A stretch of 26,067 bases of DNA, from NCBI GenBank assembly GCA_964550025.1, contig CAZJYI010000148.1, positions 1 through 26,067 of the forward strand. Direction: 5' to 3'. Position numbers and translations under genes: made by a program. Of the stretch, positions 1 to 5,988 are shown piece after piece. The notes under the pieces were generated by a model. It saw only the letters and a program-made list of their open reading frames with translations. It was not told where the DNA came from and did not search any database. Source of the stretch: CAZJYI01 sp964550025. Lineage in GTDB: Bacteria; Verrucomicrobiota; Kiritimatiellia; UBA8416; CAYOBW01. Position 1 is the first letter of the stretch. Every line of letters begins with the position of its first letter.

Positions 1-69
1 GCGAACGAAGACGAGAACCTGCGTGGGAGAATGAAGCAGCTTGCCAAAATGTTGAATGTTGAGACGTGA
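1..69 (+). CDS. C-terminal fragment of an unidentified protein, cut by the window edge
   Basis: An open frame runs from the first base to a TGA at 67-69 and encodes 22 residues ending NVET. The peptide is charged and helical in character (Glu, Arg and Lys rich), like the tail of a coiled-coil or of a transposase OrfA. It is too short to assign. It converges on the sialidase-like gene that ends at 109 on the other strand. It could also be a chance frame. Confidence 0.35.
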   Translation, partial: ANEDENLRGRMKQLAKMLNVET

Positions 70-108
70 CCCTTAAGACCTATGCAAAGGCCTCACCGGA
101 ACGCTTTC

Positions 109-1314
109 TTACTTCCCCACCCACTCCGGGATCTCACCATTGCCGGTCGACTCGCCCTTCAGTACCCAGGCCAGGTTGAAGGCCGCCACCTGCACCCCCA
201 TGTACGCCCCTGCTTTCCCGCCTTCGAAGAGGACGTAGATTCTACCGGCACTCGGCGTTCCGGGCCGCCCCACACCCAGGTTGGAGTATGCGCTGGGGCC
301 GTCGAATACCAGGCGCTTCACCGGCCATGTCAGCCCTCCGTCGAAGCTGGCCCAGACGGTCATCTTCTCGCGCCCCTGCCCTCTCGATGCGCCGGCCTGT
401 TCAAGCGACGGCATCACGCCCTGGTCGGTATCGAGGTTGGAGTAGATGAGAATGTCGCGCCCTTTCACGGGAAGGCGGATCAGCCCGCCCATGCAGCCGT
501 AGGATGTCCCACGCGCACCGTCCGGCAGGATATCGGACCGCCAGAAGTTCAACCAACGCGCGCCGCCGTCATGGCTCCACGCGAAGAACCGGTTGCCCCG
601 GCTCATGTGCTCGCGCGAGCTGTAGAGAACGCGTCCGTCGGAAAGCTCTGCCAATGCCGCCTCGCCGGTGCCGAAGACGGGAAAGGGCATGGTGGTCTGC
701 CAGGTTTTTCCCCGATCGTCACTGTACATGGCCGTGTTGTAGATGTAGGGCCGCCACGGCAGATCGTTTGACGGTATCCACCGCACCGGCATGAGCAGGC
801 GCCCCTTATGTTTGCCGAACGCAAGCGTGACACCCGGCTGCATGCAACCGGCGCTCAGGTTCTTCTTCTCGGACGAGCCGTGCCCGATGAGATTGGGGAG
901 GACCGTGATCGCCTCGTGCTTCCAGGTACGGCCGACGTCGCGGCTAACCAGGCGGTGCCCATCGGGATGCACCATCATGACGTCGCCGGTCACCTCGTCC
1001 ACGACGGCGTTGCAGCCCTTGGCTTCCGCCCCGACTACGATCGCTTCTTCCCACGTCTCGCCCCCGTCCGCGCTCCTCCTGACCAGCTCCCCGTCGAAGG
1101 CGAGCATGGTCCCATCCAGGGCCGTGATGATATTCCGCCCCCCACGGTGCTTCGTCTTGCCCGTGCCAAAAAGCCGCTGCAGTGCGACCCGCTGCTCCCC
1201 AAGAAACTCAGCCAACTCCCCCTGCACCGGCTGCGAAACAGGCGCACCCGGCGCATTCTCCACGCCCACCGCAATGGCAACAGACAACAGCAAGGATTTC
1301 GTGCATGGATTCAT
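109..1314 (-). CDS. Secreted sialidase-like (BNR/Asp-box) beta-propeller protein
   Basis: The 401-residue product begins with a signal peptide (charged start, then a Leu/Val/Ala core to about residue 24), so it is exported. Five Asp-box motifs (S-x-D-x-G-x-T-W type) lie near residues 81-88, 124-131, 198-205, 247-254 and 323-330, marking the blades of a sialidase-type six-bladed propeller. The likely role is glycan hydrolysis (exo-sialidase, GH33-like) or glycan binding outside the cytoplasm. The catalytic residues were not verified, so substrate is open. I chose the ATG at 1312-1314 over one 21 nt upstream because AGAAGGG sits 6 nt before it. The gene is alone, 549 bp downstream of a DGR target kinase on the same strand, and is separated from it by hairpins, so it is probably transcribed independently. 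Confidence 0.85.
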   Translation of the reverse strand: MNPCTKSLLLSVAIAVGVENAPGAPVSQPVQGELAEFLGEQRVALQRLFGTGKTKHRGGRNIITALDGTMLAFDGELVRRSADGGETWEEAIVVGAEAKGCNAVVDEVTGDVMMVHPDGHRLVSRDVGRTWKHEAITVLPNLIGHGSSEKKNLSAGCMQPGVTLAFGKHKGRLLMPVRWIPSNDLPWRPYIYNTAMYSDDRGKTWQTTMPFPVFGTGEAALAELSDGRVLYSSREHMSRGNRFFAWSHDGGARWLNFWRSDILPDGARGTSYGCMGGLIRLPVKGRDILIYSNLDTDQGVMPSLEQAGASRGQGREKMTVWASFDGGLTWPVKRLVFDGPSAYSNLGVGRPGTPSAGRIYVLFEGGKAGAYMGVQVAAFNLAWVLKGESTGNGEIPEWVGK

Positions 1315-1434
1315 GATCGACCCTTCTCGCATCACGGCTACTTCCCCCCGAAGATATCGCTCCCCTTCCGCCTACGCCCCATGGGCTACGGCGAACACGT
1401 CAGGGAGCAGGGTCTTCTCTCATCAACACGTTTC

Positions 1435-1711
1435 CCCGGCGATCCTCGCCGGGCTATGATGTCGCTCGCCGTTGGCGAGCCGGAACACCCCGTCACCGGG
1501 ATCCCAATCGTCCACCGTTATCGCGTGCCAGGCCGTAGCGCACAGAGCGAAGGCTGGTCGCCCGCCATCGTCCACCGTCCCTCCCGCATCCCCAACAGGG
1601 ACCATGGGAGTTCCATCCCACGTCCCCAACGGGGACGCACATCACAGCCCAGGGCGCAACCCTGGGAACACGGCACACCCCCCCACAAAGAGCAGCTCCC
1701 CAACGGGGAGC
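1435..1711. repeat. REP-like cluster of short GC-rich palindromes
   Basis: The 549-bp gap between the sialidase-like gene and the first target kinase contains a series of compact hairpins. These are CCCGGCGA/TCGCCGGG (1435-1453, loop TCC), GCTCGCC/GGCGAGC (1464-1480, loop GTT), CGTCCCC/GGGGACG (1621-1637, loop AAC), CCCAGGG/CCCTGGG (1648-1666) and GCTCCCC/GGGGAGC (1695-1711, loop AAC). A degenerate copy with the same AAC loop is centred at 1595. The shared CCCC-AAC-GGGG core with varying outer pairs is typical of REP-type intergenic elements. They could terminate or stabilise transcripts from the kinase gene. I see no coding region here. Confidence 0.7.
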
Positions 1712-1755
1712 AACATCTTCCCCCGCCACAACTACGGCATCCGCCCCGCGCGCGG

Positions 1756-1774
1756 ATGGGGGGTTCCCCCCCAT
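1756..1774. repeat. Distal hairpin of the VR1 downstream element
   Basis: ATGGGGGG (1756-1763) and CCCCCCAT (1767-1774) form a perfect 8-bp stem with loop TTC. It ends exactly 100 nt from the start of VR1 on the + coordinate (1874). A hairpin of different sequence sits at the same distance from VR2. Confidence 0.6.
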
Positions 1775-1873
1775 ACCCCCCAACGACGGGTCCTGTCCTC
1801 GCCTATCCCCTTCGGGGGCGAGCCCCTGCCCCGTCGCAATACGGACTGCTCTAGACCGAAGACTCATCGGACA
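1775..1873 (-). other. Conserved 99-nt VR1 3' flank with stem-loops (DGR target element)
   Basis: This segment, just past the VR1 initiation homology on the transcribed strand, matches the VR2 flank (5890-5988) at 93 of 99 positions although most of it is noncoding. It contains a 4-bp stem CCGA/TCGG (1856-1870) whose loop holds the kinase stop codon, only 3 nt from VR. It also contains a stronger stem (CCCC/GGGG with outer CTCG/CGAG, 1798-1822). Stem-loops just downstream of VR are known to promote retrohoming in characterised DGRs; that role here is inferred from position and conservation. Confidence 0.65.
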
Positions 1874-3981
1874 CTGCGGGCCAGACAGACACGGAACCCC
1901 AGGTAGAAGTCCCCGTACGACGGCCCGAACCTGCAACGGTTGGCCGACCGCACGTTCCTGGCCGAGTCGTTCCAACTGCCACCGCGTTCCACGCGGTAGG
2001 CGGCCTTTTGCAAGTTCACGGGGTCGCTTGCACCATTCGTGCGCTCGTAGTAGTCCGAGTCATACCAATCCAGACACCACTCCCACACATTCCCATGCAT
2101 GTCGTAAAGACCCCACGCATTCGGCTTGAAGCGTCCAACGGGTGCAGTCTTCTCGTCCTCGTACACGGGAGTGTCCTCGTAGTTCGCATACTCCTTCAAA
2201 CGTGATTCGTCGTCGCCGAAGCAAAACCGCCCGGTCGCCCCAGCGCGACAACAATACTCCCACTCCGCCTCTGTCGGCAACCGATACTCATAGCCCGCCG
2301 GTAGACGACCCGCTTTGCGTTCCCGTTCCGACAGCTTCGCACAAAACGCAGTAGCATCCTCCCAACTCACCATCTCTACCGGATTTCGCGCACCCTTGAA
2401 CCTGCTCGGGTTCTCCCCCATCAGCGCCTCGTACTCCGCCTGTGTCACCTCGTACTTCCCCATCCAGAAATCCCGCGTGATTCGCACATCATGTACGGGC
2501 TTCTCGTCATCGTCGGCATCACGGTCCTCCGCCCCCATCTTGAACGTCCCGGCAGATACCGGCATAAACGCCATCCCCAACACGGGCACCGCCCACGGCC
2601 TGCCCGGCTCTGGACCTGCAGTAGTGGTGCCCGGGGCCGGTGAGATTCCGGGCTCGCGCCTGACGCCCCGTGGCGGCGGTTGCTGCCTATGAGACGTATG
2701 CGACTTATGCGACATGTACGTCACCGCACCCATCGCGGATGCCAGCACGGCCCCAAGAACGGCCGCAACCACCCCTCTTCGTCGCCCGCGTCCCTCGCGT
2801 TTCGTTTGCCCTTCAGCTTCCCTGCGTGCCTGTTCGGCTGCTTCTTGCGCACGACGCTTCCGTTCCTGCGCTTGCCTCTCGCGCTCTTTCTCTGCACGCT
2901 GTCTGGCTGCCTCTCTCCTTGCCGCTTCTATCCGAGCCTCCTCTTCGCGGCGCTGTCGCTCGGCTTCCTCGGCACGACGGCGCTGCCTCTCCCGTTCGCG
3001 CGCTTCCGCCTCGCGTCGGTCGACTTCCGCCAACCGCAGTACTTCCAGCCCCGCCGTCACCTCCCCCATACTCGCCGGCCGGTCCTCCGGATCTTCCTCC
3101 AGACAAGCGTCGATCAACAGGTCCCACTCAACGCTCAGTCCCTCCACAATCTTCGACGCGGCCTTGGCGCGGCCTACGAGTGCCCTGCCCGTAATCATGC
3201 GGTACAGCATGACGCCCAGTGAGAAGATGTCGCTGCGCGGTCCGACGGCATCCGAACCCGCCCGCTGCTCCGGGCTCATGTACTCGTACGTTCCGAGGAT
3301 CGCGTTGTCGCTGGTGCGTCCTTTGCCTCCGGCGGTCTCCGCGTCTCCAAGGCTCGGGCTGCGACGCATGCTCTCGTCCGCGCGGCTGCGTACCCAGTCC
3401 TCGCCCAACAACCGGGCCAGACCAAAATCCGCCACCCGCGCCTCGGCCTGCTCAAAGTCACGACTGGTCAGAAGAACGTTGGCCGGCTTCAGATCGCGAT
3501 GGACGACTCCCTTTTCGTGCGCCGCGTGCACAGCTTCACAGATCTGCCCCGCCAACCGCGCAACCGTTTCAGGCGGCAGACGTCCCTCGGGCGCCTCCGA
3601 CAGCGCGTCCGCCAGATCGAACGGCGTCTCTCCGCCATCCGCGGCAACGAAATCCATGACAAGGTAGTGCCGTCCCCCCTCCCCGACGTCCGCGTTTGTG
3701 ACGCGGACAATCCCCGGGTGCGTCAACGTCGCCATCACGCGGGCCTCGTCGTGAAACCGGTCGACGAAACCGGCCCGCCCTGAACGTTCGCGCGGAAGGA
3801 GTTTGAGCGCGTGCCGCGTGGTCAGTATCCCGTGCTCGACCAGGTACACTTCACCCATGCCGCCGCGCCCCAGCAGCCGCACAGTGCGGTACGGACCGAG
3901 CATGTCCCCGGGGCGCAGCTCGCCCCGCGCATCCGAACCACCCTCCGCCATAGTTTTCGCCTGACCGATGCTATTCATCAC
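1864..3981 (-). CDS. DGR target 1: transmembrane Ser/Thr kinase with C-terminal variable FGE/lectin-like domain
   Basis: The 705-residue protein starts with a PknB-type kinase domain (about 30-315): Gly-loop LGRGGMGEVY, Lys60, HRD at 161-163, DFG at 185-187 and YMSPEQ at 234-239. A long Ser/Thr-rich insert follows DFG. A highly charged Arg/Glu coiled coil (about 320-400) leads to a membrane helix (404-421), a Pro-rich linker, and an SUMF1/FGE-fold domain (about 466-705) with RLPTEAEWEY and GNVWEW motifs. Residues 660-702 are encoded by VR1. The expected topology is kinase in, FGE domain out. The Cys pair used by true formylglycine-generating enzymes is absent (Asp and Val at those places), so the domain probably binds a ligand. 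An ATG at 3979-3981 is used; the next codon is also ATG and no strong RBS is visible. Confidence 0.93.
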   Translation of the reverse strand: MMNSIGQAKTMAEGGSDARGELRPGDMLGPYRTVRLLGRGGMGEVYLVEHGILTTRHALKLLPRERSGRAGFVDRFHDEARVMATLTHPGIVRVTNADVGEGGRHYLVMDFVAADGGETPFDLADALSEAPEGRLPPETVARLAGQICEAVHAAHEKGVVHRDLKPANVLLTSRDFEQAEARVADFGLARLLGEDWVRSRADESMRRSPSLGDAETAGGKGRTSDNAILGTYEYMSPEQRAGSDAVGPRSDIFSLGVMLYRMITGRALVGRAKAASKIVEGLSVEWDLLIDACLEEDPEDRPASMGEVTAGLEVLRLAEVDRREAEARERERQRRRAEEAERQRREEEARIEAARREAARQRAEKERERQAQERKRRAQEAAEQARREAEGQTKREGRGRRRGVVAAVLGAVLASAMGAVTYMSHKSHTSHRQQPPPRGVRREPGISPAPGTTTAGPEPGRPWAVPVLGMAFMPVSAGTFKMGAEDRDADDDEKPVHDVRITRDFWMGKYEVTQAEYEALMGENPSRFKGARNPVEMVSWEDATAFCAKLSERERKAGRLPAGYEYRLPTEAEWEYCCRAGATGRFCFGDDESRLKEYANYEDTPVYEDEKTAPVGRFKPNAWGLYDMHGNVWEWCLDWYDSDYYERTNGASDPVNLQKAAYRVERGGSWNDSARNVRSANRCRFGPSYGDFYLGFRVCLARSVR
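1874..2005 (-). repeat. DGR variable repeat VR1
   Basis: This is a 132-nt copy of the template repeat at 4269-4400, with 117 of 132 positions identical. On the coding strand 14 of 15 differences replace a TR adenine (for example AAC to TAC, GAC, TTC or TGC, and AGG to GGG). The single exception is a silent CGC to CGT. The last 29 nt, which are nearly adenine-free (1874-1902), are identical to TR and serve as the initiation-of-mutagenic-homing region. Confidence 0.95.
2687..2715 (-). repeat. 9-nt tandem repeat inside target kinase 1
   Basis: Three 9-nt units (TATGAGACG, TATGCGACT, TATGCGACA on the + strand) encode the SHKSHTSH stretch immediately after the membrane helix of target kinase 1. 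A comparable Tyr/Thr repeat sits at the same place in target kinase 2. Confidence 0.5.
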
Positions 3982-4023
3982 TCGCCAGCACTATGCGCCT
4001 CTCGGCCAAACCTATGAGACGTT

Positions 4024-4109
4024 CACCATGAAGGGCATGAAGATCATGAAGGCAGCAACTCCTCCACCGACCTCCGCTTCTTCATGTCCTTCCAGCTCTT
4101 CATGGCAGA
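4024..4109. repeat. Inverted-repeat element (copy A), upstream of target kinase 1
   Basis: The left arm carries CACCATGAAG followed by GGCATGAAG and ATCATGAAG, 9-nt units. The right arm (about 4077-4109) is an imperfect inverted copy (CTTCATG units). A related element of similar size lies directly upstream of target kinase 2 (9032-9120). It may be a small non-autonomous mobile element or a folded 5' leader. Confidence 0.6.
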
Positions 4110-4208
4110 GTACTCCGCATACACCCGATTCGCAAGTGGCCGGACGACGGTGTTGGTCCGGCACATCCATGACGGACTACCAACCGCCGCCCGACCGGTT
4201 CGTCTTCG

Positions 4209-4226
4209 TTCCGCGCACGCGCGGAA
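4209..4226. repeat. Hairpin downstream of the template repeat
   Basis: TTCCGCG and CGCGGAA form a 7-bp stem with loop CACG. It lies about 43 nt past the 3' end of TR on the transcribed strand, so it would be in the TR transcript. It might mark the end of, or stabilise, the template RNA. Confidence 0.45.
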
Positions 4227-4268
4227 ACGGGAACACGCGTTGTCCGATGAATCTCCGATTTCATTGGG

Positions 4269-4400
4269 CTGCGGGCCAGACAGACACGGAACCCCAGGTT
4301 GTTGTTCCTGTTCGACGGCCTGTTCCTGTTGCGGTTGGCCGACCGCACGTTCCTGGCCGAGTTGTTCCAACTGCCACCGCGTTTCACGCGGTTGGCGGCC
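4269..4400 (-). other. DGR template repeat (TR) within template RNA
   Basis: This 132-nt segment matches both VRs apart from adenine-targeted changes. It starts at the base after the RT stop codon (TAG, 4401-4403). In the reading frame shared with VR it has 11 AAC, four AGG, one AAA and one AGT codon, giving 30 adenines that can be mutated. Only the AAA codon can become a stop by substitution at its adenines. The final 29 nt (4269-4297) contain a single adenine at the very end and match the VR initiation region. It is presumably read as RNA from the HRDC-RT transcript; the open frame across it is not expected to be a gene. Confidence 0.95.
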
Positions 4401-5414
4401 CTATGCGTATCCCACAATCTCTTTCTGCCTTGCCTCCACGTTCAGACGAAAACCTCCGGCGCCCGCCAGCAGCGTGGCTGCGACCAAAGCCTGCCCCCGC
4501 CGCTGCAGCTCCCGCTCGCCGCAACGGCCCTGCCGGAACGCCCGCTTCAGAGCCCCCAGCTTGCGGCTGTAACGGCACGCCGACCTACGGTGCAGCCGGA
4601 TTCCTTGTGGCCGTATCGTAAACCCCACAAACGGAACGCCGCGATCAACACGGTTGATCTCTCCACCGTGCTTGACGGTCAACCCTCTCTCGGCATGCAA
4701 CCACGCCGTGGAACGTCCACGCAGGATTCGCAGTTCTTCCGGCGAGTTCCCGAACAAGAGCATGTCGTCCATATATCGCACATGACCACGGACGCCGCAC
4801 GTCTCTTTGATCCAATGGTCGAAACCGTCGAGATAGAAGTTGGCGAAGTACTGGCTGGTCAGGTTGCCGATCAGGAGCCCTCTGCCCGGTTCGCTCTCGT
4901 AGCTCGCCACCAGCTCTATCAACAGCCGCATCACGCGTCGCTCTCGGAACCGCCGCGAGAGCAACTCCAGCAGGCGCTCGTGCGGCAAGCGGTCGTAGAA
5001 CTTCTCGACGTCCATTTTGAGATACCATGCAAACCGTTTCGCAAAAGCGTGCGCCCGCGTAGCGGCCGCATGCTGCCCCTTGCCTTTGCGGCAGGCGTAG
5101 CTGTCGAAGATCAGCGACCGCTCCAGCGCCCCGCCACAAGCGATCATGATCGCATGATGCATCACTCGTTGCTCGAACGGCGCCACGCGAATACAGCGCG
5201 GTTTCGGATCCCAAACCATGAAAGCATGATACGGACCGAACGGATACCGGTTCGCTACCAGCCTCTCCAGCATTCGCGAAACGTTGTCATGGAGATTACG
5301 CCGAAAACCCGCCACCTCAACCGTCGCCGCCTTGCCCTTCGCCGCACGGTGAAACGCCTCGAGAAACGTATCCAGTCGTGCCAACTGATCCCAAACACCG
5401 CTGCAGGACTTCAC
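4401..5414 (-). CDS. DGR reverse transcriptase
   Basis: The 337-residue protein is of usual length for a DGR reverse transcriptase. The catalytic motifs are visible in order: KMDVEKFY (first Asp, residue 135), LLIGNLTSQ at about 181-188 (the SQ form typical of DGR RTs rather than the QG of retrovirus-like enzymes), and YMDD at 214-217. It copies the adjacent template RNA into cDNA with errors at adenines, which then replaces the VR of a target gene. It starts with GTG at 5412-5414, overlapping the HRDC gene stop by 4 nt (GTGA), so translation is probably coupled. Codon use resembles the neighbours. No Avd-type gene is present; the HRDC protein takes that place. Confidence 0.95.
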   Translation of the reverse strand: MKSCSGVWDQLARLDTFLEAFHRAAKGKAATVEVAGFRRNLHDNVSRMLERLVANRYPFGPYHAFMVWDPKPRCIRVAPFEQRVMHHAIMIACGGALERSLIFDSYACRKGKGQHAAATRAHAFAKRFAWYLKMDVEKFYDRLPHERLLELLSRRFRERRVMRLLIELVASYESEPGRGLLIGNLTSQYFANFYLDGFDHWIKETCGVRGHVRYMDDMLLFGNSPEELRILRGRSTAWLHAERGLTVKHGGEINRVDRGVPFVGFTIRPQGIRLHRRSACRYSRKLGALKRAFRQGRCGERELQRRGQALVAATLLAGAGGFRLNVEARQKEIVGYA

Positions 5415-5860
5415 GCCGTTCCCCCCACGAGATCCCGAATTGCGGCAATGAAACGCTCGCCATACTTCTCCACGCGTGCTTTCCCCACGCCGGGAATGGT
5501 GGACAGCGACGCCCGTGTCACTTCGTCCAAACCCACCATCGCCGCCAACTGAGCGTTCGTGAAGATGTTGTAGACAGCAACACCTTCCTCGTCCGCAACC
5601 GCCTTGCGAAGATCACGCAGCCGCGAAAACACAGCGAACTGCTCCTCCGAGAGCTTGTCGCGGTAGTCGATGCGCGGAGGCGCTTTCACCCCCTTCGCTT
5701 GCGCGTGTTCGAGGTACTCGACTACGAAAACGACGCGCTGCCCGTCGTCCGCGGGATGATGGCACACGTCGAGCACGCGGTGGGACGCAAGAAACGCATT
5801 TAACTCCGCGCACTCGCCGTCATCAGCAACACTGTATGTAAAAACGCGATATCGCATCAT
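5411..5860 (-). CDS. HRDC-domain DGR accessory protein
   Basis: The product has 149 residues. Residues about 70-145 form an HRDC domain (helices around LSEEQFAVFSRLRDLRK, then a helix-hairpin-helix-like IPGVGKARVEKYGERF). Residues 1-55 form a separate alpha/beta segment I cannot name. HRDC proteins are known to stand in for Avd next to some DGR reverse transcriptases. The expected role is to bind the template RNA/cDNA or RT during retrohoming. The gene overlaps the RT start by 4 nt. The start (ATG ATG, 5855-5860) has no clear RBS, and a 9-bp hairpin (5868-5889) lies 7 nt upstream, so translation may depend on structure or on readthrough from the kinase gene upstream. Confidence 0.85.
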   Translation of the reverse strand: MMRYRVFTYSVADDGECAELNAFLASHRVLDVCHHPADDGQRVVFVVEYLEHAQAKGVKAPPRIDYRDKLSEEQFAVFSRLRDLRKAVADEEGVAVYNIFTNAQLAAMVGLDEVTRASLSTIPGVGKARVEKYGERFIAAIRDLVGGTA

Positions 5861-5867
5861 GCATCGA

Positions 5868-5889
5868 GCAGGGGGCTCACGCCCCCTGC
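5868..5889. repeat. Distal hairpin of the VR2 downstream element
   Basis: GCAGGGGGC (5868-5876) and GCCCCCTGC (5881-5889) form a perfect 9-bp stem with loop TCAC. It ends 100 nt before VR2 begins on the + coordinate (5989), the same spacing as the VR1 hairpin, and stands just ahead of the HRDC start codon. No T-run follows, so a simple Rho-independent terminator is not indicated. Confidence 0.6.
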
Positions 5890-5988
5890 ACCCCCCAACG
5901 ACGGTGCCTGTCCTCGCCTAACCCCTTCGGGGGCGAGCCCCTGCCCCGTCGCAATACGGACTGCTCTGAGCCGAAGACTCATCGGACA
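5890..5988 (-). other. Conserved 99-nt VR2 3' flank with stem-loops (DGR target element)
   Basis: It matches the VR1 flank (1775-1873) at 93 of 99 positions. It holds the CCGA/TCGG stem with the kinase stop codon in the loop (5971-5985), 3 nt from VR, and the CCCC/GGGG stem with outer CTCG/CGAG (5913-5937), 52 nt from VR. The same elements stand at the same distances at VR1. Confidence 0.65.

Noticed and set aside
1435..1711. A CRISPR array in the hairpin-rich gap
   Set aside because: Units vary in length, spacing and sequence, and share only a short palindromic core, so they are REP-like.
1493..1975. A minus-strand open frame across VR1 and similar ones across VR2 and TR (5857-6090, 4044-4370)
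   Set aside because: These are alternative-frame readings of the same VR/TR sequence and match each other for that reason only.
4100..4417. A 105-codon open frame across the template repeat
   Set aside because: It overlaps the end of RT and is open only because TR keeps the frame of VR. It has no FGE domain upstream and no sign of its own translation.
5868..5889. A Rho-independent terminator after target kinase 2
   Set aside because: The stem is strong but no T-run follows on the transcribed strand; a structural or regulatory role is as likely.
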